A stretch of DNA of 64,000 bases from Entrophospora sp. SA101 (taxonomy: Eukaryota; Glomeromycota; Glomeromycetes; Entrophosporales; Entrophosporaceae): assembly GCA_958430865.1 (NCBI GenBank), contig CAUDNR010004052.1:5021-69020 (forward strand), written 5' to 3'. Positions 23,250 through 37,462 of the stretch are shown here, one piece after another. Position numbers and translations under genes: made by a program. Position 1 is the first letter of the stretch. Each line of letters opens with the position of its first letter. A model generated the notes under the pieces. The model was not told the DNA's origin, made no database searches, and saw only the letters and a program-made list of their open reading frames with translations.

Positions 23250-24291
23250 AGTATTCTATACCTACAAGAGATGAAGTCAATTTTTTAGCCAATAAGACCA
23301 AAAGAAAAGCTACTATCAATTCTACTATTAATTGGACAAATTAGTTTGAAAAATTTAGATCAGACTGTGGTTATATAGGAAAAATTGATGATATAACTGA
23401 TTTCAAGAATTTTGAAGAACAATTGATAAATTATGTTACTAAAATGAAAAAAAATGATGGAACTGATTATACTTCTACTTCAGTTAATGCTTGTTTGACA
23501 GCTATCAATAGGCACATCGTTGAGAAAAGTTTATTCAATAATCTTGATCTCTATCATAACATATAAAAGATTATGGCAAATTGTTGATGGCAAACTTCAA
23601 TCCCTTGATGAACTTGAACTTGGTGAAAAAAAAGGTGCTGATTCATTAACTGACAAAGAGATTAATTTAATATTGTCACATTCATGTACATCACCATCAA
23701 AATGGATATGGCTTAATCAACAGAGTTTTTTTTCGAAACTGCATTTTACTAGGTTTAAGAATAAGTGAACATTATAATTACAAAGAAATCACTTCAAAAA
23801 AAGATTTGATGGAGGTTATGAAGTTTACATTTATAAATCAAAAACAAACCAATGAGGATTAGCTGGTGGAGCTGCTGAAAAATTGATAATTCCATATGTA
23901 GAAGAAATTATTGGAGATTATGAATTATACTTACAAAAAATTCCATTAAATGCTGAAACAGCTTTTTATCTTCATCCATTGAAGTTTGGGACTGTATAAA
24001 TAGTTGATACCAATCAAATCATATTGGACAAACTAAATTGAAGAATTGGCTTCATGAGATAACAATTGAAACAGGTATTGATCTTACAAAACATAAGATT
24101 ACTACCCATACAGAGTGTAAACACTAGTAAGAAATTTAAAAATATCAGGTGCAATAGATATTGAAACAATGTCAATATCAATACACAGATCCATCAAAGG
24201 ACTTGCCAGTTATGAGCAACCTAAAGATGATTTCCAACTACTAGGAATGACCAATTTAATCAACTACAATAAAAATAACTATTTAATTTAA
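23250..24291 (+). pseudogene. Decayed Crypton-type tyrosine recombinase / ZMYM2-like (DUF3504) gene, left-arm copy
   Basis: Fragments in shifting frames read YSIPTRDEVNFLANKTKRKA, TDYTSTSVNACLTAINRHIV, LWQIVDGKLQSLDELELGEK and KGADSLTDKEINLILSH. Further on come GLRISEHYNYKEI (a catalytic arginine region), LIIPYVEEIIGDYELYLQK and HRSIKGLASYEQPKDDFQL (the His and Tyr-bearing end). This order matches DUF3504/KIAA1958-type proteins derived from Crypton tyrosine recombinases. An in-frame stop (WTN then TAG) is shared by both arms. The left arm alone lacks 10 bp after LYHN that the right arm keeps. The gene is dead in both arms. Confidence 0.6.
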
Positions 24292-24773
24292 TTATAGTTT
24301 AAAAGATTATAACAATAAAAATATTAAGCATTTAATTTCTTGTTATTTACAAGTTACAAATAATAATGGAAATACAGAATATCTTGATCATGGTAGTCAA
24401 ACAAGTTTCAATCAGCGAGATATTAAAAGGTAAAATTTTGTTACCACAGTATTTATAATAGAGATGACATATATCTTTAATTACTAACCAGCTAATTCAA
24501 TTTTTTAGAATCTATTAAACATGACCAACAAATAAATATTAAACCTGCCAAAATTAATTGCAACACTTCAGCAGAAATAAATGGTATTAAGGAAAAACAT
24601 TGCACAAATATTCAATAAAAGAAATTTTAATAATTGTAGTTTTAATATCACTATTAATAATAATAATTAGTTGCCATTAAATATACAAATTGCCAAATTG
24701 TAATTAAATTAATTAAATTGATAAATTGCTAAGAATATAAAGAATTTTTTTAATTTTATGATATTTACTATGT
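24292..24773. other. Intergenic region
   Basis: AT-rich DNA. Short open stretches such as a Gln/Thr-rich piece near 24360-24420 may be a degraded extension of the recombinase relic. SNPs between arms end at about 24540. Confidence 0.35.
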
Positions 24774-24909
24774 CATGTGCACATTATAGATGCTGGTCGC
24801 AATTCTTGGTGATGGTTGCAACCATATTTGCGACATATAAAAATGGTTTGCGACCACTTTGGGTTCCTTTTTTGGATTGCAACATGGAACACTAGTGCAC
24901 ATATGATTT
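24774..24909. repeat. Small inverted-repeat structure with GGTCGCAA/TTGCGACC arms
   Basis: GGTCGCAA at 24795-24802 pairs with TTGCGACC at 24848-24855. The palindrome GGTTGCAACC lies between them at 24814-24823, and GTGCAC words sit at both outer ends. This could be a short non-autonomous element or just a hairpin. The same structure occurs in the right arm at about 54317-54452. Confidence 0.35.
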
Positions 24910-24999
24910 AAAATTCAATATGATGGTCACTGATGTCACTGCTGATATTGCTTAGATTATGTCATAACTGTGAAAAATATTAGGTCAGGTTACATGATC

Positions 25000-25580
25000 A
25001 AAATCATAGTGGGCTGCATGATAATACCTTGATATAACCCTTGAATGTTGTTGCTGGTGTCATTTGCAATGGAAACCTTATATTAATAAACAAAAGCTTT
25101 TTATGCTTTAAAATGGTAATCCTTGGACAGTAGTTGCACTTGGTGATGATCAACAACACAATCCAAGCCCTGTGAAGCAGGGAAATGCACATTGAGTCCA
25201 ATACATGGGGGCTTTATGATAGAAATGGCCCATGTTGTGAAAAGTGAAAAGTGAAAATTTAAAATACTATTATTGTTTTTAAACTTTAAATGGGAATGTA
25301 TCTCGAAATTTTATTAAGCAAAGTGGGTATATTTTCTAAGCCAAAAACGTTCTACATGAGAAGTTACATATTGCAATAATATTAACTCAAAATCACTTTT
25401 TTCACAACATGGTCATTTCTATTGAAAAGCTCAGTATGATTGGTGGTTTTATTATCAGAATCTACAAATCGGTCTACCTGACACCTTGGGATCAAGATGT
25501 TAATGCTGCCCATAATATTATGAATTATTTGCATATGAACACTTATAATGGAATCTAACCCATTCATTGTTGTCATTTTA
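25000..25580 (+). pseudogene. Possible Fanzor/TnpB-like relic, left-arm copy
   Basis: Two scattered plus-strand fragments suggest an OrfB-type protein. One is NPWTVVALGD followed by QQHNPSPVKQGNAH and a stop (25112-25190). The other is TPWDQDVNAAHNIMNYL (about 25484-25534), which resembles the W-N-R-D-x-N-A-x-x-N-I motif closing the RuvC/zinc-ribbon end of TnpB and Fanzor proteins, with Q in place of R. No intact nuclease remains and no terminal element was recognised. Chance similarity is possible. Minus-strand open frames over these bases are likely shadows. Confidence 0.3.
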
Positions 25581-25763
25581 ATTGTAGCAGCACTTCACAA
25601 AACCTCAATTTTAATCAATTTAGTTTTAGTGTAGCAAGTCATGGGTTACACATGTTAATATTAAAAAATCGAAATATTTATTCATTAATATTAATATTAA
25701 TATTAATTCCTGTCCTTAAAAGCTTTCTCTTTATTTTCCCTATATTGACAAATTTAATTGAAA

Positions 25764-26696
25764 ATGTCAACAGGAGGAGGAAAGATTTCATCAAAGGTTA
25801 ATAAATTTAGATCAATTATTTATAGTACTAAGATCAGAAGTTGATTGTTTTTATCCTATAGCTTGACGATAAACGTTTATACATTGGAAATCTTGATCCT
25901 TCAATAGACGAGTAAGTCAACAAATAATATTCGTTTCTCTTTTTTTTATATAATAATATTATATATTTTTTGTTAAAATATATATAGGTATGCATTAGTT
26001 AAATTATTTGAACCTTTTGGAAAGATAACAAATTTAGATTTTCTTTTTCATAAAAATGGACCTAAACGTGGTCTACCAAGAGGTTATTGTTTCCTAGAGT
26101 ATAGTAAAAAAGAGGTATTGATTTTTTTAAATAAAAATTTTTTAAGATTTGTTAAATCATTATAATAAAATTGGCCGTGTAAAAAAAAATCTAGGAAGCA
26201 TTAAAAGCAATGACAGAAATGCACTCAAAATTAATAAAGAATCGATCAATTATTGTAACATTTGCTTATGCTGCACCTGAAAGTTATTATGATAGTAAAA
26301 CAGGTACAATGAAGAAAAGATCAAACGCAACTACAATTTCATTGATAAAAGCACATAAAATGCTTAATGCTAGGTAGGCAATGATTTTCTTTATAGAATT
26401 TATTTGTTTGTTATTAAACTTGAATAATTTTGCTAAAAATATATGATAAAAGTACGGATGCAAAAATAATTGCATTAGAGAAGAAATTAGCACAAATGAA
26501 ACAACAATCTTTACCTCAACAGAGACAGTTACAACAACAAAAATTACAATCGTCATCATCATCACCATCATCATTGTCATCTAAACCCTTGTCTACAAAT
26601 ATATCAAAAGAATCAACAACAATAAAATCAATATCATCTTCAACACATCCATCAACCTCCAAGGTCTCCAATGAACTTAGATACAAACCTTATTAA
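25764..26696 (+). CDS. RBM18: RBM18-like RNA-binding protein (210 aa, 5 exons), left-arm copy
   Basis: Exons 25764-25796, 25862-25911, 25988-26114, 26195-26373 and 26453-26696 join to 211 codons. A single RRM spans about residues 15-92: RNP2 is RLYIGNLDP and RNP1 is RGYCFLEYS, with FLFHKNGPKRGLPRGYCF matching the distinctive loop of RBM18. Downstream a short conserved segment (TDAKIIALEKKLAQMK) also matches RBM18, which has TAKIKAIEAKLKMM at this place. The C-terminus is Gln- and Ser-rich. RBM18 is a small nuclear RNA-binding protein of poorly known function. The start follows a short AT-rich leader and no upstream ATG is in frame. Confidence 0.85.
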
Positions 26697-28295
26697 AAAA
26701 AATTTTTATTATTGGCATTAATTTATAGAATATTATTAATACTAATAATTATATTTAAAATAAAACAATTATAAAATTTAGATAATTAGACTTTTGAAAA
26801 GAAAAAGGTTTTTAACTATTATTTGTAAAATTTGCTTTTAAGATTGGGATTTCAATTTTTCAAATACAAAAGAAGTCCATTCATTCATTACCTTTTTACA
26901 ACTTGCAATTATGTATATATTCTTGTGGATACTACAAGTTCACCTTAGAATTTTCAAAATCATCATCAATTTCCATTAATAATGAATAAAACCACCAAAT
27001 AACATTATTCAATAATTTTTTAATGAATATGCAAATATTTCAGTTCTTGTGAGTTTTGCTGGAGACAAATATATAGTGTAGTATAATAGATAATACAGAA
27101 GAATTTATGACATTGAAGATTCTTTGTTATCATATATTTTACATTGTTGTTTATATAAGAAAAAAAATGCGGAAGTAAGGATGTTGTTAAAGGTTTAAAA
27201 TTGGCCTTTATAATCAATAATGATAATTTGTTGATTAATATATATATAGCATATTTTTTTTTTTTGCAATATCAAATTTTTATTAATTATTATTAATAAA
27301 ATCAAAATGATTAAAATGATTACATATATATGTATATACATGGAATTTTTAAAGAAAAAACCAAAGCCAAGATATTAATAAAAAATAATATATTATTTAA
27401 AGTTCCAACTTGAATGCCCTTCTTTTTCCATATATATGCAACTTGATGAGTAAATATGAGAAGATGATAAAATATTCCATAAATATTTTCCTTGTTCTAA
27501 TCAATGTAGATGCTTCTTCAGTGATTTCAGTGATTAAAACTAAGATCAATTATTTTTTTTGGCCATTTTTAATAATCAGATTCAATGATTATGGTTCTTG
27601 CTTGTGATATTCATTTTTTCTAAATTATTGCCTCTTTAATAGGCGATGGTTGATTAGATTTCGTTCCAGAAGAAAAGGCTGCTAAGAATGATTTATCATT
27701 TAAACTACTGTGGGGTCTTTTTCTAGATCCTGGTTTGTTTTTAAAGATTCGATCATTTCCATAATTTTATAATTTTATCAATAGTGTTTAATGATGGTTG
27801 AACACTTGGGGTTTTGTACTTGAATATATTATGTTGAAAGAATGGATTTTCTGCCCTTTTTCCAATATATCAAATTCATCAAAAGGATTCAGTAATGGAT
27901 CCCTTCTGAGTCATAAAGAATTTCAGCAAAATGATCATTCTCAAAGCTTTTCTTTGAAAATACTATTTTCTTTGTCACCTTTGCCACTTGGAATTTACCT
28001 TTTCCACAATAATTATTTATAATTAAATATTTTTTTTTAAAAGCATCGTTATTAATAAACAAAATTTACAATTATAAAATACTTTAGGTGTTTAATTGCT
28101 CTACTTGGAAAGGATTATCATCATAAAAAAATTTTTCTTTATAAATAATAATAAAATTTATTATATGTTATGATTTCTTTTGATCTTTCCTATTACCTGT
28201 GCAATACGTGTGGGGGGTATGAACCACTACTATACTAATCGAGATTAACAAAAAAATTTGATTCTCTCTTTTCAAATCGATTCAATTGGAAAAAG
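26697..28295. other. Intergenic region between RBM18-like and OPI3-like genes
   Basis: 1.6 kb, AT-rich. Short open frames exist on both strands (27410-27607, 27798-28022), none with recognisable motifs. On the minus strand 27800-28020 reads KGKFQVAKVTKKIVFSKKSF and similar pieces, which may be old element sequence. No RNA gene seen. Confidence 0.4.
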
Positions 28296-29358
28296 ATGAT
28301 AGAAAAAATTTTAGAATTGATAGATTTTAGTCAAACAAGTTTTTGGATTTCTTTTGCTTCAATTTTATTTAATCCCATTTTTTGGAACTCGATGGCAAGA
28401 AAAGGTATTAATTGATTGTTTATCGTATATGTTGGTTGGTTTTAATAAATAAGTATAATTTTAAAATTATATAAATTTTTGAAAATATAAAATAGAATAT
28501 AAAACACGTTTTATAACTCGTGCAGCGGGTGGGAATCCTTATATTGGCTGTTATAGATTGGCCACTACTATTTTCTCGCTTGGTCTTTTAAGAGATTATT
28601 TGTAAGTTTATTAATTTTTCTTTTTTTTTTTTCTAATAATCATCTTAATGACATGAATACATTTATTAGATATCATCGGGCAATTGAACATCAACCAACT
28701 TTACCAGAACTTAACAATTATCAAGTAAAATTGTCGGGAGCAATATTATTTGGTTCTGGAATGCTTTTTGTAATATCATCGACTTATATGTTAGGAATTA
28801 CTGGAACATTTCTTGGTAATTGATTACTATCACCATCACCATCATCATCGTTATTGTTGTTGTTATTATTATTATTATTATTATTAATTATGGTTTATTG
28901 ATTAGATGATTATTTTATTTTGATAAAAAGGTGATTATTTTGGCATATTGATGAATGAAAGAGTCACTTCATTTCCTTTCAACGTTCTTGAACATCCAAT
29001 GTATTATGGTTCTACAATGAGTTTTTTAGGAACTGCTTTATGGTAAACATTTATGGAAATAAATCATGGAAATAGACGAATAAATGTTATTTACTAAAAA
29101 ATTTATTATATATATGTAATAATTAGGTATGCAAGTCCAGCTGGGATTCTTTTATCAGCTTTGATTTTTATTGTTTACTTGGTTGCAATTCAATATGAAG
29201 GGCAAGTTTAAAGTTTTTTATTTATTATTTTTATTATTTATAATTTATTCATTATATTCGTACAACAATAATAATCGATCCTTTCCTTTTTCCCCATCCA
29301 ACCTGTCATTAGACCATTTACATCAATGATCTATCTAAACGAGAACAAAAGGGATTAA
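28296..29358 (+). CDS. OPI3: Phosphatidyl-N-methylethanolamine N-methyltransferase, OPI3/PEMT family (197 aa, 6 exons), left-arm copy
   Basis: Exons 28296-28404, 28496-28601, 28670-28815, 28931-29042, 29127-29201 and 29313-29358 join to 198 codons. The protein performs the later SAM-dependent methylations converting phosphatidylethanolamine to phosphatidylcholine in the endoplasmic reticulum membrane. Length matches yeast Opi3 (206 aa) and human PEMT (199 aa). Four hydrophobic segments are visible. The family signatures [18 protein letters not shown] and YEGPFTSMIY are present; the first carries the conserved H-P-M-Y-x-G and the second the E of the C-terminal SAM site. The last intron starts with GCAAGT instead of GT; splicing there restores YEGPFT exactly, so a GC-AG intron is well supported. 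Confidence 0.9.
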
Positions 29359-32300
29359 CAAAAATCATCTATGTTTACTCCCTCTATATATTTATTTACG
29401 GGTTGATTAATAAAAAAGATTTATCTTTCATTTTCATTTATTTTTTATTCATTCATTATCTTAAGTTTTCATTGTTATTTTCTTCATGATAAATTTTTTA
29501 ACCTACCATCATTATTTATTAATATACTAACAATCTTCATTAGATTCAACTCTATTTTTGTAATATATTTTCTCATTTTGCTAATTGCTTAGTATGTGGT
29601 TATATTAAAAATATTATAATCGCATTCTGCTAATTGCTTAGTATTATAACAGCAAATTGTTGTATTGACTTAAAACTTGTATTAGTAAACAAGAACTATG
29701 CGAAAAATTACATTTGGTAACGCACATGTAAACTCGTCATTTATTTATATTGTCTAAATAGTTGACAAGAAACTACTAGTTCCCAATATGGTTCGACCCA
29801 GAAACTTTTTGTGACGTCAAATGATCACTTTGCAATAACAAAAATAACAAGCCACAATTAGTCAGGAAAACAAAAATATTTTGATGAACCAATCAAGATT
29901 AAAAATGTGGCTTCGATATTTTACTAAAATAAGAATAAGGCGAAATTAAATGATTGTTTATATACAATCATACCATATTTTTTATTAGAATTCTTTGGGT
30001 TTGAATGAATCAAAATAATTAAAATAATTTGATCTACAAACGCACATACAATGCATTCCAAATTAAAATTGCATCTCTTCTTGTACAATAAATAATTCTC
30101 CACAGATTTTTCATACTTGTACATATGATTGGGTTATACAAATATATTTACATCAGGTTTCTTTCTTGTCAAGTTTTATTTATTATTTATTAATAAATTA
30201 GTGGGAGACTTTTTTTGTTCAAATCCGCAAATAGTCAGCGATTTCTGCAATATTAACATTAACTAATTCACACATTGAAAACCAATTCGCAAGTAGAACT
30301 ATTTTTTTTGGTATTTTATTTGGTATAGGTCATGAATCTTCTTTACCAGCGTATTTTATTTTTGTTTGTCCAGAATTTTGTACTCCCAAAGTGCCGTGGC
30401 TATGAAGTTACTCAATACCATAATTGTAAATGTGATAGTGATAGTGATAGTGATAGAGTCTAATCTTCCATATAAAGATAACTGGAGTAAATAAAACAGA
30501 GAGTGCTACTAAGGCTTTTTTTTTTAACTTTTTAGCTATTCTTTATATATTCTTTTAACCTACATCTACATCCTGCTTTCTTGTATGAAAGTTTTCTGTT
30601 CCTAAAAGGTTTGGCTTGTTCTTTGTGGAGGTATTGTTCATTTTATTTAAGATGGATATGACTATTTCAGAAAACTTGGCCAATCAGCCTATATGAAGGG
30701 TCAATTAGTTAATCTGATATAGATGAATGGTTTGAGTAAAATTTTATAGCAATTAATTGTTCTCATGTAACAAAAAAAGACAGCTGATGGGTAAATCATG
30801 GTGTGGATATTTATAATCTTAGTACAAGCACAATATACTTATATACTTATTCATAGAGTTTGCAGATTTAGTCACACAACATTTTTATAATAATAGTAGT
30901 AATAAATAAAAAGACAGATGGAATGGGGTCATCACATATCATATATTTATCATTACATAATCACCTGTCTTGCATACAATTTAAATTGATGGATACATGA
31001 AAAAATTATTACTTTTGTGGAGTTTTCTGGGAAGGTGTTTCCATGGAAAATATTATGCTTAAGAAAGATAGATATTCATATCAGATAGTGAGAAAAAAAA
31101 TACAGAAAAAAAAAATTTCCATAAAGAAAAATCAACACCAATGTTAATGCTGAATTTTATGACAAAACTCCTTGACTTTCTGTTGCCAAAAAATTATTGC
31201 TTGTTTGGGAGAAGGTTTGATTGGTAAACTAGTAACCATAAGCACTTCTTATGAGCTCAAATCTGGATACCATGATCCAAGAAAGGGAATTATATTCCCA
31301 AACCTTTAGATACTTCCCCCCAATAAAAGTTAGAACTTACAACAACTCTCAAAATTGATGGAAAATGCATTCCTCAAGATTAAAAGAGATTATAATGATC
31401 AAGAAAAAGCAATTCCCATAACAAAAGAAAGTTTTCCAGACATAATTTATCACCTTTCTGACTAGAAATATTGTTGTTATGATTCAAGCCCTAGCATTTA
31501 CCATGTCAAAAACTATTGTAGTCTTTGTAAATATACTTTAACAAAAACTGTCAACAATATTCATTGCCTTCATTTTTTTTGCCAAAGAGGAAGAAAATAA
31601 TCTATGATTCGAATGAATGGTTTGCCATCACCATCTCTCAATCCAGTAATTTGATATGAGTTAAGTGCATAAGGAGAATGTGGGCCATTGGAAAATTTCC
31701 AAAAGACTTTGAAAGGGTGAAAAACATTGATAATGGTCCACTTCAAAGAAGACATCTCAGAATTGCAAATGTATCTTGTGCCTAAAAAACAGGATGTACA
31801 GTTTACTCTCTATAATGAATCCCCCTATAATAAACACTAAGTAAAATCTCTCTATAATGAACTTCCCTTTTGTCCCCAATTTATTTTTTATAATTAATTT
31901 CTCTATTTATAATGAACATTTTTATAAACATTCTCTATAATAAATAAAGGCAGAAAAATTATATATAGGAATAGAAGGTTTGTTATAGAAAAATGAATTG
32001 TAGAATATATAAGAATAGCTAATAAGAAAAGATTCTGACAAATGTGTGAAGAGAAAAAGAAAAGCCAATTATATGAAATCACTAACACTAATCACGTTAC
32101 ACGATAGTACAATTGTGGCGTTGAGCAAACATTGTATTATATATAAATAAATGTATATGCTATATAATATAAATCTTTCCTCTTCTAACAAACAATTATC
32201 ACTAATAATTATTATTGAAACATATTAATCATTAAATATTTATTTACCTTTTATAGTATTGTTATTATTAAAATATTAAATATCAAAAATATTTAATAAT

Positions 32301-32606
32301 TTTTTTTTTTTTAATTCTTAAAAAATAAAAACATTTAGAATAAACTTTAAAATTAAACTATATATAAAAATAAATTTTTTTTTCTAATGTAAAATATTCT
32401 GTTTGTACATAAAATTTTTTTTATATATAAAATTTGTAAAAAACAAATTTATACATTATTGTTTTTTTAACATTCATCATCATCATCATCATCATCACCC
32501 ATCATTATTTTCATTATTTTCGCAGCTTTTTTTTCAATTTAAAAAAAAGAGAAATATTTAACAAAATAGCATATATAAAAATCAATCAATTTTTTTATTT
32601 AAGAAA
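29359..32606. other. Long intergenic region upstream of the SH3 membrane protein gene
   Basis: 3.2 kb without a recognised gene. It contains a short GATAGT-type repeat at about 30435-30460, a pogo-like terminus at 31799 (separate entry), an open minus-strand frame at 31570-31755 with no known motif, and a CAT/TCA microsatellite at 32476-32500. Some stretches (31020-31450) are less AT-rich and could be very old element debris. Confidence 0.4.
31799..31950 (+). mobile_element. Solo pogo-like terminus with subterminal repeats, left-arm copy
   Basis: Starting after TA, the sequence reads CAGTTTACTCTCTATAATGA and continues with repeats of CTATAAT(G/A)AA up to about 31950. The TACAG start and the TATAATGAA repeats resemble pogo/Tigger ends such as the one at 9030. 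No matching opposite end or transposase was found, so it is a solo end or the edge of a degraded element. Confidence 0.45.
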
Positions 32607-34942
32607 ATGTCATTAATTACATATAATAATAATAATGTTAATAAAAAAATAAAAAATCTAATAACACCATTAAATTTGACAGCAACAACAACAGCAGCAT
32701 ATTTAATTGTAATAATAATAATATCAAATTTATTATCATCATGTATATTATTAGTAAACGGACAAGGCGTAAAAATGCCACCATGTTTATCGCTGGAGGG
32801 ATCAACAACATGTCCAGCATTTTCACAATATTCTATTTCCTCGGCAATGTTCAATTACGGCTCTGATGGTTTAAATTATAATTGGCTGTTGGGAGCCAGT
32901 TCAATACAAGAGTTTGATTTATTACTGCGAGACTATGTTAATAATGATTATGTTAAATCTTATTACATAGAAGGATTAAATTGTACAAATTTCGATTCAA
33001 AAAGTATGTACGTTAGGTACACTACTACAATGATATGTGCTAGATTAGTAGAAAGTGTACCTTCCAGAATGTGCCCATCAGAAAAAGCAATTGAAAGGAG
33101 GTTAATATGCAATAAAACTTGTAATAGCCATTTATCATCATTGATAGAATCTACAAAAAATTCTACTATATGTCCAACAACATCCGATACTTCTACAAGA
33201 TCTGTAAGATTAAGTCTTCTAATTGATTGGTGTGCCGATGGAAATTACACTGACACTTCGCCAAGTTGTATATCTGGAGAACTAAATGAGCAACTTAATT
33301 GTGGTAAGTGAAACATCATAATTTTATTATATTATTATTTCTTGTTGTGGGAAGAAAAAGAGATATAGATATTATTTAATTCTAATTCTTAATTTTTTTT
33401 ATTTAAAAAAAATTAGGATTTCAACAAGATGTAAATTCATTTTGTAATTTTTGTAACATAACCACATCTGGTAATAATAATCAATGTTGTCAAAATACAA
33501 ATACAAATTGTCCCAAGACTAATTTATTAAGTACATCAACAATACCTGACCCACCTTCGCAATCACCTCAAATAACAACACCACCTTCACAACCAAACCC
33601 GCCGCACTTAAAATCATCTCAAATAAAAATAGAGGTTATAATAGGTATAATTATTGGTTCATTTGCTTTATTATTATTATTGATATGTTTAATAATATTT
33701 TGCATGAAAAGAAGATCAGGCAGATCAAATGATAATAATAATCATAAGAAAAGATCTTCGTTTTTCTCTGTTCCATACTTTAAAGCACCTATATTAAATA
33801 ATTATAATAGCGGAGATGGGAGATCGGAAATGATGAGCCGATTTTCACATTCTAGTATAACACCAAATCCATCAACTGGCGGCACATCTTCTTTGCTGTC
33901 AACTAATAGTAATGAATTTAATTATTATTATTTTAATAATAATAATAAAAATCATGATGCAATGATTGATATTAACAACAATTATCCACAATATCCGCCG
34001 CAACAACAACAAATAAATTTACAAACACAACGACAAATACATCAACAACAACCACACCAACAACAATATGACAATAACAACAAAAATCAAATAACAACAC
34101 CACTATCACCACCTTCAATCGAAATTACTGTACATCATCAGAAAGATGATAGTAACAGTGTATCAACACCATTCTCGGATATAGGAAGTGAACTTGTCAT
34201 AGTGGTGTTTCCTTATAGTTCACGACTTCCTGATGAATTAGATTTGATGCCTAATGATACGATTATTGTAAACCAAATATTTGATGATGGATGGGCAGTT
34301 GGAACAAATCAAAATACTGGTAACAAAGGTGCATTCCCAGTAGTTTGTGTTGCAAGCCCAAATCTACTTAAATATGATATTTCAGATAATGTTAGTAGTA
34401 GTAATTATGGTGATGATAGTGGTGATGACATTGGAGCTGGAGCAGGAATTGGAGTCGGAGGAAATGATAATAGTAATTTTATTAATCCATCATCACTTAC
34501 AATTCAATCATTAGAAAGTGGAATCATATTTCGTAATACACCAACACCTTCTTCACAATTATCAGAACCAAGAAATTACAACAGACTTAGTTTACTATCG
34601 CACAGCGTAGATAATTTACCAAAAAGACATTCAAGTATAAGAAGAAGTGAAAATGATGCCAATAAAGAAAGTAGTGAAAGAGGAGGAAATAAAAGAAATG
34701 AAAAAGAAAGGGACGATAATGAAGAAGAAGATGAAGATAATGATAATGATGATGAAGTGTCAGTGTTGAAAAATGATGTAAATTATGTGGAAAGATTTGG
34801 TTATGATGATGATTATGATGATGATTATGATAGTAAAGAAGGTGACAAAGTTGATATTAGTAAAGTTAATGATAGTAGTAGTAATAGTGGAAGCGATGAG
34901 GGCAATGAGGAAACTCTAATAACATCATCGACAAATTCTTGA
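32607..34942 (+). CDS. Single-pass membrane protein with Cys-rich ectodomain and cytoplasmic SH3 domain (740 aa, 2 exons), left-arm copy
   Basis: Exons 32607-33303 and 33417-34942 join to 741 codons. An N-terminal hydrophobic segment (residues about 30-52, ending VNGQG) fits a signal peptide or anchor. The next 250 residues hold many cysteines and N-glycosylation sites (NCT, NKT, NST, NYT), followed by a Pro/Ser/Thr-rich stalk. A transmembrane helix lies near residues 305-330 ([19 protein letters not shown]) followed by basic residues. The tail contains an Asn/Gln-rich stretch and an SH3 domain at about 490-548 ([17 protein letters not shown], then DDGWAVGTN and GAFPVVCV), then an acidic serine-rich end. 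The architecture resembles fungal surface SH3 proteins such as Fus1-type factors that link the cell surface to actin and polarity. The ligand is unknown. Confidence 0.8.
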
Positions 34943-35353
34943 TGCAATACTAATAATATTAATATTAGTATTACTAAAAAAATTTGATGATTATTTTAAT
35001 GAACATTTGTATTAAAAAAATAATCTAAAAAACCTCATTAGAATAAATGACTTATTTATGTCCATCCATCATCCATCTATATACAATCTGCAATCAACAA
35101 TTAGATTCTTCCTCCCTTTTTTTTTTAGAATGTATATTTTCATAAAATAAAAAAAAAAGACTCGATACAAAGATTTGTAAATAATTTCTCTGTAGAAATT
35201 AATGATTATTAATCAATTGTCGCAGAGTGCTTCATATATTCGTTTCCCACGATAAATTAATATTAATGAATGAATGACTCATTAATTATTTAGATCTGCA
35301 TATATTTGATTGAATGATAATCTTTTTTCTCACAAAATATTAAATATAAATAG
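34943..35353. other. Intergenic region, SH3 gene to aminotransferase gene
   Basis: AT-rich, no gene seen. It likely contains the 3' end of the SH3 gene and the aminotransferase promoter. Confidence 0.5.

Positions 35354-37462
<2,109 letters not shown>

Noticed and set aside
26287..26580. Minus-strand frame rich in Met/Val over the RBM18-like gene
   Set aside because: It is antisense of a CAT/TCA-rich serine tract in the real last exon.
27410..28022. Two short plus-strand frames between RBM18-like and OPI3-like genes
   Set aside because: No motif, no splice continuity and composition as expected from AT-rich non-coding DNA.
32582..32854. Minus-strand frames over the SH3 gene start
   Set aside because: They are antisense of the signal region and of Asn/Thr repeats; the plus-strand gene has clear domains.
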